A DNA stretch of 64,000 nt from Harmothoe impar (taxonomy: Eukaryota > Annelida > Polychaeta > Phyllodocida > Polynoidae). This document shows positions 46,996 to 55,941 of this stretch, piece by piece. A program made the translations under genes and the position numbers. The DNA lies in the NCBI GenBank assembly GCA_947462335.1, contig OX381707.1, positions 38,429,618-38,493,617 on the forward strand, read 5' to 3'. Below the pieces are notes generated by a model. That model was given only the letters and a program-made list of their open reading frames with translations, did not search any database and was not told where the DNA came from. Numbering within the stretch: the stretch's first letter is position 1; every line of letters starts with the position of its first letter.

Positions 46996-47968
46996 ATTAG
47001 GCTCGAGCGGGGTGAGCCCTGCTCTCTGGCCTTTCATAGTTCATGTATGAAACGAATTGGGTAGAGATGCTAATTAGGCTCGAGCTAGGATAGTCCTGCT
47101 CTCTGGCCCTTCATAGTCTGTTGGATAAATATGTAGATATAGATGCAAATTAGGCTCGAGCTAGGATAGCCCTGCTCTCTGGCCTTTCATAGTCTGTTGG
47201 ATAAATATGTAGATATAGATACAAATTAGGCTCGAGCTAGGATAGTCCTGCTCTCTGGCCTTTCATAGTCTGTTGGATAAATATGTAGATATAGATGCAC
47301 ATTAGGCTCGAGCTAGGATAGTCCTGCTCTCTGGCCTTTCATAGTTCATGTATGAAACGAATTGGGTAGAGATGCTAATTAGGCTCGAGCTAGGATAGTC
47401 CTGCTCTCTGGCCTTTCATAGTCTGTTGGATAAATATGTAGATATAGATACAAATTAGGCTCGAGCTAGGATAGTCCTGCTCTCTGGCCTTTCATAGTCT
47501 GTTGGATAAATATGTAGATATAGATGCACATTAGGCCCGAGCTAGGATAGTCCTGCTCTCTGGCCTTTCATAGCTCATGTATGAAACGAATTGGGTAGAG
47601 ATGCTAATTAGGCTCGAGCTAGGATAGTCCTGCTCTCTGGCCTTTCATAGTCTGTTGGATAAATATGTAGATATAGATACAAATTAGGCTCGAGCTAGGA
47701 TAGTCCTGCTCTCTGGCCTTTCATAGTCTGTTGGATAAATATGTAGATATAGATGCACATTAGGCCCGAGCTAGGATAGTCCTGCTCTCTGGCCTTTCAT
47801 AGCTCATGTATGAAACGAATTGGGTAGAGATGCTAATTAGGCTCGAGCTAGGATAGTCCTGCTCTCTGGCCTTTCATAGTCTGTTGGATAAATATGTAGA
47901 TATAGATGCACATTAGGCTCGAGCTAGGATAGTCCTGCTCTCTGGCCTTTCATAGTCTGTTTCCAAGA
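46996..47968. repeat. 76/77-bp tandem array, about 12.7 units, with higher-order A-B-B pattern
   Basis: Each unit starts TTAGGCTCGAGCTAGGATAG and TCCTGCTCTCTGGCCTTTCA, then one of two tails: A (TTCATGTATGAAACGAATTG...) or B (TCTGTTGGATAAATATGTAG...). The B tails differ at the end (ATACAA or ATGCAC). The unit order is A B B B A B B A B B A B, then a partial unit. It lies in the element's 3' untranslated region between env and the polypurine tract. Confidence 0.9.
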
Positions 47969-48301
47969 TTCCTGACCCGTGTCGACCCCTGACAGTATAA
48001 TTCTGTGCATCAACATGGGGCTGTGACACAAGGCAGATTACTAGTGGTGCTTATAGGATAGTAACAAACCGAAGTGCGGCTTTTCGTAAGTCTTTGTCCG
48101 TATGTCATTGCACCCCAGTCACCACAGTTAGATTCCGTTCGTGATATATTAATCGTCCTGCTGCCTATGTGAGCGTTGAGAATGTATACCTATTGATTCA
48201 ACATAGGATTAGTAATGTTCTACCGTCAGTTTCGTTAAGAGGGAACCAGGCTAATCCGATGTACCTTCAGTTCCCTGGTCTCTTTAGTTCTCACGGCAAC
48301 T

Positions 48302-49099
48302 CTACTCGTGTACTTCTTGGTATATCTCTATTGGGTCCCTATTGGCTGCCCCCGTGGGATTTAGCCTTATTTCTCCTGTTCTTTTCGCTTGTTGTATAGG
48401 GGTTCTGGGTAATTCCCTGGTCGCGGCATTTATGTTCAGTTGTTGTATGGCCCTTCTATGTTCGTCTCCTCTGAAACTATGCACCTCCATGCTGCGGTTT
48501 CCTAAAGGTGACCATCCTGCCATTGATATCATCGGCATATCCACAGGAACCGCCGACGACACCCCGCCGCTAAACCTCAGCAGTCGCGCCATGACCGCCT
48601 CAGTGTGGTCACCTTCGAGCACTCTGGCTAATGTTTTACTCACCTTGATGGTGGTCGGCAGCGGTAGTGGTATGGCGCTCTCCCCTGATGCCATTTCCGT
48701 CGCATACACCACTCTACCCCAATGTAACCTAGCAACGTGTCCTTTACATGCATAACTGACATTGGCGTCCTTGATTAATGGGGCTGTTCCCGGCTTTTGG
48801 AATATTTGGTCCAATGGCATAATACTCTCCCCTAGCGGTATTGTCTCTACTAGTCTCTTGGAGGCCATTTGTATGTATAACCCATCTGCCGGCTTCTTGT
48901 TCTTTTCCTGCCTCCATTTTCTGATCGCCCATATTGCTACTATGATTGCCAATATTAGCATCACTATCATAGAGGTGAGTTGGGAGTATGATTCGTCTGC
49001 CGTTTCCGGGCAATCCATTTGAATATCGTCCATATCCCGGTTGCCCCATTGTTTCTCGGCTTGGACACCTTGCGACCCACGGGTGGACTGGAACCGCAC
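48302..49099 (-). CDS. Env-like membrane anchor and cytoplasmic tail (second env frame)
   Basis: The frame is open from above 49200, so the stated start (a GTG codon) is nominal. It has a short ectodomain-like stretch with a Cys, then a hydrophobic membrane segment (MIVMLILAIIVAIWAI), a basic stop-transfer (RKWRQEKNKK), and a tail of about 190 residues. It lies in the -1 frame relative to the env ectodomain ORF (48967-50523) and overlaps it. I see no canonical slippery heptamer in the overlap. A frameshift mutation, or less likely splicing or frameshifting, separates the two halves. Confidence 0.6.
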   Translation of the reverse strand: MRFQSTRGSQGVQAEKQWGNRDMDDIQMDCPETADESYSQLTSMIVMLILAIIVAIWAIRKWRQEKNKKPADGLYIQMASKRLVETIPLGESIMPLDQIFQKPGTAPLIKDANVSYACKGHVARLHWGRVVYATEMASGESAIPLPLPTTIKVSKTLARVLEGDHTEAVMARLLRFSGGVSSAVPVDMPMISMAGWSPLGNRSMEVHSFRGDEHRRAIQQLNINAATRELPRTPIQQAKRTGEIRLNPTGAANRDPIEIYQEVHE

Positions 49100-50523
49100 A
49101 GTAGTTGCCCTTCTATCTCCGGCCCTGACACTAATGTCTTTCCTCCCTGTAAGGGGATGGCCAGAGCCGGGAAGCGTGGTTTGATTATGTAGTCCACATC
49201 GCAGCTCTCCTCCACACCCGTTTTATCGTTCCTAATGAGTGCTGCGATGCATCCTGTCTCTGACACTTTGCGCATATGTGGGATGTCTGGACAGATCGTA
49301 ATGGTGTTCCCGTGACACCTCGCCCAGTTTACTACCGGCTCAGTAATGTAATACCGTCCGTTCATGGATAGTGCTATTTCTTTTGGTAATCCTGTCATAA
49401 TGGCGCCATCCGCCTCTTTTCCTTCTAGCCTCACTGGTAACGGTATCGCCCTTACCTGATAGGTGCAATATAAGTGCTGTTCTGAGATCACCGGTATACC
49501 CAGCGTGATCATCACTCTGCCCCCTTCCCTATATGTATCGACAAAACTGTTCTCATAGTAATAGTTGGGGTTGGTGAATGCCACCCTAAAGCGTGGATAG
49601 TTTTCTTTCAGGTAATCGTTGGTATTCCTTATGGCTTCTTGTACCGCCTCAGTGGCTATTAGTCTCACAGGTAAGTGGTGGTTTTTAGCGGCCTCCAGGT
49701 CGCTGGTCAGTTCCACCACCCTAATCATTTCATACAATAGATGTAGCATGTATCCCCACTTTACCCTTATTAATAGGCTTTCATGGGTATCCGCTATCGA
49801 TTTCTGATATAGTGCTAGTGACAGCATGCCGAGTTTATGAGACAGATATCTAGTTTTTCTGTCTATACTCATTACCATGTCTCTGAGTTGCTTCTGTCTG
49901 TCACTCATTTCTCCTATCTTTCCGTGCATGTCCTGGAAGGTTTTGTCTGTTGTGGTCACTAACTTTCTTAGTGTGTTACTAATCCTCCTGGTGTCTTGTT
50001 CTAACACCTCTATTTTCTTTTCATTTCTGGCCGTGTCCTCGGCCCTGCCAAATCCGAATATCCAGTAGAATCCATCAGCTATAATATTTCTCTTGTCTCT
50101 GGTTATATCTTCTCCTTCTTTTCTTATTCCTTTCATTACCCTTCTTACTAGTGATCTTCTCGTATTTATCAGCTCCTGAGTGGCAGCGTCCATCCATATT
50201 TCTGTTGTCTTTAGATTATCACAACTGTCTTCGTATATCAGTGTCCTATTCTGGCTCGCATTGTTACACAACCCTTCCAAGTTTTCTTTACATTGTTCAT
50301 ATATGCTACTTATATTCATTGGTGGTCTCACTTCTGGTATCTCCACCACGAATACTTGTGTGACGTGGGATTCATCACTGGTAGTTATGATCTTTCCACT
50401 TTGCATTATGACACCCAATTCTATCCTTTGTATAATAGGACATATGTTGCCTCCTTCTGGTGCCAAAATTATACTCCCCAGCACAATATAAGCTATCCAC
50501 AGTGCCTTCCTTCTCCCCTCCAT
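48967..50523 (-). CDS. env: Env-like fusion glycoprotein, ectodomain frame
   Basis: 518 codons from ATG. A signal peptide is at about 1-22 (hydrophobic ALWIAYIVLGSIILA). N-glycosylation sequons (NIS, NAS, NRT) lie before a furin-type site RDKR at residues 142-145. The site is followed by NIIADGFYWIFGFG and an Asp/Glu-rich coiled coil at about 165-235. The arrangement of site, G-F-x-x-x-x-G and helix matches baculovirus F and errantivirus Env proteins. A Cys-rich domain occupies about 370-480. The anchor is missing in this frame and lies in the overlapping -1 frame (48302-49099). The role would be membrane fusion of an enveloped particle. Family by motif recognition only. Confidence 0.75.
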   Translation of the reverse strand: MEGRRKALWIAYIVLGSIILAPEGGNICPIIQRIELGVIMQSGKIITTSDESHVTQVFVVEIPEVRPPMNISSIYEQCKENLEGLCNNASQNRTLIYEDSCDNLKTTEIWMDAATQELINTRRSLVRRVMKGIRKEGEDITRDKRNIIADGFYWIFGFGRAEDTARNEKKIEVLEQDTRRISNTLRKLVTTTDKTFQDMHGKIGEMSDRQKQLRDMVMSIDRKTRYLSHKLGMLSLALYQKSIADTHESLLIRVKWGYMLHLLYEMIRVVELTSDLEAAKNHHLPVRLIATEAVQEAIRNTNDYLKENYPRFRVAFTNPNYYYENSFVDTYREGGRVMITLGIPVISEQHLYCTYQVRAIPLPVRLEGKEADGAIMTGLPKEIALSMNGRYYITEPVVNWARCHGNTITICPDIPHMRKVSETGCIAALIRNDKTGVEESCDVDYIIKPRFPALAIPLQGGKTLVSGPEIEGQLLCGSSPPVGRKVSKPRNNGATGIWTIFKWIARKRQTNHTPNSPL

Positions 50524-50710
50524 TTTGTATTTTTCTATTTTCTCCCTTTTTATGTGATACTCTTATCTTAATGGGTTCATTTTCAGTCCTGTTCTCTCCC
50601 TAGTTGCTCTTATCTGTCTCTGTTGGCCTTTTTATTTCCCAGGCCCCTTTTCAATCTTCCCCTGTATTACCCCTTCCCATTTCCCCCCGGGATTAGCTAC
50701 ACTGCACATC

Positions 50711-52669
50711 ATGTCGGACTATTATTCCTGCTTATTTCATGGACGATTGGTCTATCTTCCTCTGGATCTCATGCCCATAGGCCGGGTATTTATTGTCTCC
50801 ACCCGTCAGGCTTATATGTCCGCTCCTGGCTCAGCCCTACCTGGGTTTATCACCATGTTACCCGGGGACGTGACCAATCCGCCCACCTCTGATGTGGTTC
50901 GTGCCTTAGCCCAGGTGGCTACCTCCATGCCCCCTGCTGCTGTGCGTGCCTGGAGGATAGACGGTCAGGTCCCGGCTCATCACTGGTATCCTCCTCCCAG
51001 CGCTCCCTATGGATCCAACTGGCATCCTTATTCGGAGCCTCCTGCCTTTCTACCCCCTGTTTCTTCTCTACCCCTTCCTGCTTATTCCATGCCTTCCGCT
51101 CTCCCCTCCACCTTTGCTACTGATTCAGTATCTCCCTCTCCCTTTCAAGTGCCTATTACTTCTTCTATCTCTTCTCCCCCCGTCATCTCTCCCTCCTTTT
51201 CCTCTTTGCCTTCCCTTCCTCGAACTGACACTCCTATGCCTCCTCCTACACCTTTGGCTCTCAATATGACTGAGCCTTCTTCCCTTCCTTCTATCTCCGT
51301 ACCAACGACTTGTCTTCCCGCCTATTCTCTTTCTCCCCTCGCAGTGACCTCTGTTCCTGTGACTTCTCCTCTTCTTTCAGTGGTTTCTGTTCCTACTCCC
51401 TCTTCTGGGACCGTTTCGGTTGCCGACCCTTCTGTTTCTGTTCCTTCTGATGAAGTCACTGCTGTGACTATCTCTTCTCCTCCTCTGCTCTTGCCAACTC
51501 TTCCTCTCTCCGTTCCTATCTCCCTTTCTATATCTCCTCCTTCTCTTGATGCCGTTCCTACTTCTGATCCTCTTCTCTTGACTCCTTGTGTCGTTGATGT
51601 GGGTAGCGCCCCTTCTCCATTCCCTTTACCTCCTCTGTCTCTCCCTTCTTCTTTGCCTCTTCCTATGCCTGCTTCCACCTCTTCTTCTCTCCCTTTGGAT
51701 CTATCTTCCTCTGATTCCATCCATGACTTCTTTGTTCGCGTGGACTCTGCCACCCGTTATGATGCCCTTCTTTCCTCTGTTCAACAGGCCACACCTACTG
51801 CTCTTTGGTCCTCTATCTCCGAGTACATGTCTCCTTTTTCTTCCTGGTTCTCATCTCCTGTTTCTTCCTCCATTCTTTCCCAAACTACTTCTTCTGTTAT
51901 CTCTACCTCCCATTCTTCTACTTCTGTCCATTCTACTGTCAACACTGTCACTTCCCACCTCAGTTCTCCCTTTGCCACTAATTCCAACACACCCTCATTG
52001 GTGATGAGCCTCCCTACTACCCATTCCACCTGTGCTTCTATTTCCCATGACCCTGTCTCTGTTACTTCTATTTCTCTTCCTGCCACTGTTCCTGCAACCA
52101 CTGTGACTCCAGCCTCTTCTGTCTCTTCTGCCCCTTCTTCAGGGCTTCTGATACCGTTGACCTCTGGCCTGGAGGTGGTGGTGCCGGACCCTATCCCTGC
52201 CTCCATGTGTCGTGGGCCGTCGTATCTACCTGTGTGCCTGGATATATCTTCAGGTTCTTCCGTGGGATCACCTAGTCCTGCCTCATCCAGTATGGCGCCC
52301 CGCCGTAGCCATCGTCTCCGCCTTCGTCGCCGTACTGCCTCTAACAGCTCTGCTTCTACTGCTCCTTATGGGATTTCTCCTGCTTCCCGGACTCCACCTG
52401 ATTCTCCCGTCGCTTCTGCCCCACATTCGGTACGTTCCTTTGATTATCCTAGCTTCCTTTTATATTCTTTGTACTTGGCTGTGGTGTGTCTCAGCCGTAA
52501 TATACATTGGCTCACCTGTACTTATGTTATTTACAATGTCGTATCTTTCCCCCGTCCTCGGCCCTATATATTGTTTACCTCGGGGTTTTCTTCTGATAGC
52601 ACTTTGTCTTACTGGTGTCATTTTCTTTATTTTATATGGCTCGGGGTCAAATGGTGTGTTGGGTTGTAG
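50711..52669 (+). CDS. Antisense (ambisense) ORF within the retroelement, Ser/Pro/Thr-rich
   Basis: 652 codons from ATG (A at -3) on the strand opposite to gag-pol-env. Residues 1-110 are not low complexity (MSDYYSCLFHGRLVYLPLDL, STRQAYMSAPGSALPGFITM, VRAWRIDGQVPAHHWYPPP). About 115-480 is a mucin-like S/P/T/L/V-rich region. About 490-565 has an Arg-rich patch (APRRSHRLRLRRR). The last 70 residues are hydrophobic and overlap sense ORF 52460-52744, so that part may be a shadow. It starts 188 bases from the env start, divergently. Caution: the plus strand is pyrimidine-rich and poor in stops. Against artefact: no sense ORF longer than 143 codons covers 50.75-52.4 kb. The sense frame here is Glu/Gly-rich (51322-52206, one stop). 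Function unknown. Confidence 0.5.
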   Translation: MSDYYSCLFHGRLVYLPLDLMPIGRVFIVSTRQAYMSAPGSALPGFITMLPGDVTNPPTSDVVRALAQVATSMPPAAVRAWRIDGQVPAHHWYPPPSAPYGSNWHPYSEPPAFLPPVSSLPLPAYSMPSALPSTFATDSVSPSPFQVPITSSISSPPVISPSFSSLPSLPRTDTPMPPPTPLALNMTEPSSLPSISVPTTCLPAYSLSPLAVTSVPVTSPLLSVVSVPTPSSGTVSVADPSVSVPSDEVTAVTISSPPLLLPTLPLSVPISLSISPPSLDAVPTSDPLLLTPCVVDVGSAPSPFPLPPLSLPSSLPLPMPASTSSSLPLDLSSSDSIHDFFVRVDSATRYDALLSSVQQATPTALWSSISEYMSPFSSWFSSPVSSSILSQTTSSVISTSHSSTSVHSTVNTVTSHLSSPFATNSNTPSLVMSLPTTHSTCASISHDPVSVTSISLPATVPATTVTPASSVSSAPSSGLLIPLTSGLEVVVPDPIPASMCRGPSYLPVCLDISSGSSVGSPSPASSSMAPRRSHRLRLRRRTASNSSASTAPYGISPASRTPPDSPVASAPHSVRSFDYPSFLLYSLYLAVVCLSRNIHWLTCTYVIYNVVSFPRPRPYILFTSGFSSDSTLSYWCHFLYFIWLGVKWCVGL

Positions 52670-52744
52670 CCCCATGCATTGTATTATTTGGCCCATGTCG
52701 TCTGTCTTTCTTATTTTTACAGTCGATTCATTCCCTCTACCCAT
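52460..52744 (-). CDS. Accessory ORF F, small basic protein
   Basis: 94 codons from ATG. Hydrophilic and basic (KIRKTDDMGQIIQCMG, RQSAIRRKPRGKQYIGPRTG). Its start overlaps the end of ORF E by 28 bases. No family recognised. It overlaps the 3' end of the plus-strand ORF. Confidence 0.5.
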   Translation of the reverse strand: MGRGNESTVKIRKTDDMGQIIQCMGLQPNTPFDPEPYKIKKMTPVRQSAIRRKPRGKQYIGPRTGERYDIVNNISTGEPMYITAETHHSQVQRI

Positions 52745-53304
52745 CCAGGGGTGTGCATTTGTCTCATTTCTAAATAATATGGTACTGTGGTTGCCCTGTG
52801 CACATACTCTGATATATGTTTTCCTTTCATTTTAGCCTCCTTCACAAGAGTAGCTACACACACCAGGCATACACAGTTACCGGTAAGTCCTATCATTTGG
52901 CTCATTCCTTTTATCTTGTCATTGTACACGGGTATTGTAAGGCATGTTTGTCCCTCTCCCATCATTTGGAATGGTATTATCTTCAATCCAAACGCTCTAT
53001 AGCTGTCTCCTACCTCTCCTTCCTGTCTCTCTGTGCTGATCGGTATATATACTACCGCTGTTTCGTCGTCCACTCTGCTGTATGTTATGCTTGTAGAACA
53101 TGTCACTATATGTCCTTTTGGTGTTGACATTGTTTTATGTTGTACATATTGTTCTGTATTGTCCGTACTACTCCATTCGTCCTCTACTAGATCGTCCTCC
53201 CTCAGTTGTAGTTTTCTAAAATCTGCTACCACCTTTGTTTGTTGTCTTATACGTTCTAGTGCTTCAAATAGCACTCCCCCTCTTTTCCTTTGGTCGCCGT
53301 TCAT
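52717..53304 (-). CDS. Accessory ORF E
   Basis: 195 codons from ATG. The start codon overlaps the ORF D stop as ATGA (53301-53304), a termination-reinitiation layout. It has a charged N-terminus (RKRGGVLFEALERIRQQTKV), then a mixed beta-rich-looking region, and a Cys-bearing hydrophobic stretch near residue 145 (GLTGNCVCLVCVATLVKEA) that might touch membrane or be a core strand. No family recognised. Confidence 0.6.
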   Translation of the reverse strand: MNGDQRKRGGVLFEALERIRQQTKVVADFRKLQLREDDLVEDEWSSTDNTEQYVQHKTMSTPKGHIVTCSTSITYSRVDDETAVVYIPISTERQEGEVGDSYRAFGLKIIPFQMMGEGQTCLTIPVYNDKIKGMSQMIGLTGNCVCLVCVATLVKEAKMKGKHISEYVHRATTVPYYLEMRQMHTPGWVEGMNRL

Positions 53305-53807
53305 TCTGCTCCTTTCCCTATCATGACTTCTTCTCCTTCCTCGTTCCTTTCTACAAACAGCTGTAGTTCTGGCATCCTGAGTGGTGTATTGATTGCCATT
53401 ACTATTCTCCCATGCTCGGCCACTGACTTACATCCGGCTGTTATTCCCTCTGTTGTTATTAGTCTCCATTCTAGTCTCCCTGGTCCATTCAAATTGACCT
53501 GTATCATGTCAATTACAGCTCCTTCCTTAGTTAAATACAAAGGTTGCTGTTTTTCTACAATTGTCTGTATGGGTATTGTTTGGCCTTCTATCCGTTGTTG
53601 AGTCTCTTTATCACATATAAATGTTCTCATCATTCGTCCTGCCATTTCCACTGTCTCTTGTTGTGTGTCTTTGTTTCCCCTCTCCCCCCTGCAGGTTACC
53701 CTGCAGGGTTCCGTTATGTTGTTTAGTCTGTACTCCTCTCCCTTCTTTGCTTGTGGCCCTGTAGTGCTGATCTCGTGTTGTTCTGTATTATTATTTGCTT
53801 GTATCAA
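53301..53807 (-). CDS. Accessory ORF D, no ATG at its start
   Basis: The open frame runs from about 53894 (after TGA) to 53301. The stated start is a TTG; the first ATG is near codon 55 (EMAGRMM). It therefore probably depends on splicing, readthrough or an internal start. It has Cys pairs (PCRVTCRGERG), a Q/E-rich first half and a likely folded second half (LTKEGAVIDMIQVNLNGPGRLEW). No family recognised. The ATGA overlap with ORF E supports real coding. Confidence 0.5.
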   Translation of the reverse strand: MIQANNNTEQHEISTTGPQAKKGEEYRLNNITEPCRVTCRGERGNKDTQQETVEMAGRMMRTFICDKETQQRIEGQTIPIQTIVEKQQPLYLTKEGAVIDMIQVNLNGPGRLEWRLITTEGITAGCKSVAEHGRIVMAINTPLRMPELQLFVERNEEGEEVMIGKGAE

Positions 53808-53894
53808 CCCTCCTCCAGGGGCTCCCCGGTGAGTAGCTGTTGCTGTGCAGTCTCCACGCCCTGAGTTCCTCCTAACTGCTCACCACTCCAACCA

Positions 53895-54210
53895 TCAACT
53901 GTGGTACATGGTCTGTGGTGTTATGGGCCCGCACTGTGTCTCATGGTAGTAGGTGGCTGGTCTCCACCTCCTGCCTCGTTGGCTCCTTGGCTCCGACTGG
54001 GCCTTGTGCTCCTTCCGCTGTCCCTCTTATCCTTCTGTCGTCTGGTCCCCGTTCTTCCCCCCCCCCCCTTTTTTCTGTTTATTTTTCTTCTGTGTTTTTT
54101 ATATCTCGGCTCATTCCCTCCCCTCCCATTTTCTCCCCCATATTCTCCTTTTCTCTACCCCACTTATTTCTATTCCCTGATTTCGGCTGTTCAACTCTCT
54201 TTTCAGAATT
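53895..54210. other. Spacer between accessory ORFs D and C
   Basis: The sense (minus) strand is rich in purine runs (GGGGGGGGGGAAGAACGGGG-like near 54050-54070). No sense ORF of note. Plus-strand frames here are pyrimidine-driven and not accepted. Confidence 0.4.
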
Positions 54211-54783
54211 TTATATAGTTTTATGGCCATCTTTTGCTTTTGTCTGTACTGGCCTCTCTACCGCCAACCTCCTTTGTTCTATTCCCTCCTCGGCTTTGAT
54301 CGCCATTCTTTTCCCTTCGCTGATTAGTATTCCTTCAGTGATATGCAATTTCTGTATTCTTAACATGAGCATATCCCATGCGTCCCTTCTTCTGATGCAT
54401 TGCCTACACTTCAGCCTGGCTTCCAGTGCAGCATGTACGTAACATACTGGGGTATAGTATCTACTGTCTGTTATCATCCTTACCCCAAATTTCATATGGT
54501 GTTTATTGACTTGCCATCTCAATACTGTTGGCAGTGCGTCAATGTTGATTCTATTCTGTGATATTTTCTGCATGCATAGCTGGAAAAGGGAGGCTCTTTC
54601 CTTCTTAAACAATGGTGGCAAGTAGTATCCCGGGGTCCACATGACATCGGCCACATCCCCTCTTCTTTGTCCTTTGTACTTTCCTGCTGTCACCAACATT
54701 TTGTCATATTCCTTATTCCCCTTTTCTGCCTTCCTCCCTTTGGATGAGTCCTTCCATTGGGTTCTAGCTGTTTCCCTACTCAT
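54211..54783 (-). CDS. Accessory ORF C
   Basis: 190 codons from ATG, overlapping the end of the zinc-finger ORF by 8 bases (GATGAGTAG), which suggests coupled translation. It is a basic protein with aromatic and Cys residues (MWTPGYYLPPLFKKERASLF, LKCRQCIRRRDAWDMLMLR). Mostly helical by eye. No family recognised; a nucleic-acid-binding role is only a guess from charge. Confidence 0.6.
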   Translation of the reverse strand: MSRETARTQWKDSSKGRKAEKGNKEYDKMLVTAGKYKGQRRGDVADVMWTPGYYLPPLFKKERASLFQLCMQKISQNRINIDALPTVLRWQVNKHHMKFGVRMITDSRYYTPVCYVHAALEARLKCRQCIRRRDAWDMLMLRIQKLHITEGILISEGKRMAIKAEEGIEQRRLAVERPVQTKAKDGHKTI

Positions 54784-55750
54784 CCTCTTTTCCCTCGTCT
54801 GTCTTCTTACAGTGAATTCTCTTGATGTGCCTCTTTAGTCCATGTCTCGACGCATACATTCCCTTGCATATGCTACATCGTATCGTTCTGGGTTGGTGTA
54901 TTATCTCAAAGTGCTCTCTCCTGCCACCCTCTGTAGGCCACACCAGTGGACACCAGTTACATTTATATCCTTCCCCTATATATTGTTCTCCGTCCTCCAG
55001 GTAGTATGGCCTGTCTGTGTCCTCCCCTGTACTTTCTGTTTGTGTATCCACCTCCCTGGTGTGTTCTCCTCCACTTTTCCCTTCTATTATAATATTTAGC
55101 CTCCAAGCTTTCCTTGTCTGAGTGGATGTTTCCCTCGTTTGTCTGTTTGTTACTTCACTATCCTTTCTGATCTGTTTCCCTTTCCTGGAGTAATCCAGTG
55201 GTTCCTCCTGTTCCGTCTCTCCCTCTTCCTCTACCCCTTGTCTCTTTCTTTTGTATTATATCTCCCCTTTTCCCTTTCCTACCTTCCTTCCTTCCCTTAT
55301 TCTCCAATTCTTTTCCTCTCCAGTTATATAACCCTCCTTTTCAGGGTCCCCTTTCCTGAAGCATGGTGTTGTGGCTTCTCCGTAGTAATACCTTCCTTTC
55401 TTTTCAATCCTCTTACTTCTCCTTACTATCTCCTGTCTCTTCTCACTCTCCCTTTGGTTTGCCGACTCCTTTGATGTCTGATACGTCCAATAGTCCTGCA
55501 AAAATTCGTCTAATTCCTGTATTTCCTCCCCTTCCTCGTCGGTGAACCTCGTGTTTCCACCTTCTTCTTCTCCCTCGCTTATAGTTACTATCTCCTTTGG
55601 TGTTTCCCCTTCACCTATGGTTGGTCTTTCTTCTTTTCTGCTGTCCCTTTCCATCAATATCAATTGATTGTCCTCTAGTTGGCTGATTAATTGTCTTACA
55701 CTTATGTCGGCTCCTTTATACCTGTTATGTTTCCCCGTATACTCTTTCAT
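54776..55750 (-). CDS. Accessory ORF A/B with two C2H2 zinc fingers, interrupted by one in-frame TAA
   Basis: One reading frame of 324 codons. It runs from ATG at 55750, has a single TAA at 55256-55258, then continues open to 54776. The first half (164 codons) is acidic then basic (ETPKEIVTISEGEEEGG, RRSKRIEKKGRYYYGE). The second half has no ATG near its start and ends in two fingers: CNWC...H-x(4)-H in the KCNWCPLVWPTEGGRREHFE region, and CSIC...H-x(4)-H (SRHGLKRHIKRIHCKK). Both are C-x2-C, spacing 12, H-x4-H. It is likely a DNA- or RNA-binding regulator carried by the element. The TAA is either a mutation of this copy or a readthrough codon. Confidence 0.65.
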
Positions 55751-55941
55751 TGCCTTGTTAATTCCCCTAGTATGTCTCTGTATGGCCTCAGTGGCCCTTT
55801 CTCCTCAATCCTATTGGTGAGGTTGTATCTGGTTCTCTCCTTTGTGTTGAGCTGCTCCCTGTCTGTGCGAGTACGTCTGTATGCTTGGAGATGTGCATGG
55901 GTACTGCCGCATCGTGCCCTCCCCCCTCCCCCCTACCCTCC

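Noticed and set aside
46996..47968. CRISPR-like array
   Set aside because: Whole 76/77-bp units are homologous, with no unique spacers and no cas genes, and they sit inside an animal retroelement. It is a tandem satellite.
51322..52206. Minus-strand Glu/Gly-rich frame as the true gene here
   Set aside because: It has an internal stop and only low-complexity sequence, while the plus frame has non-repetitive ends. I prefer the plus frame but keep the minus frame as a possible decayed accessory ORF.
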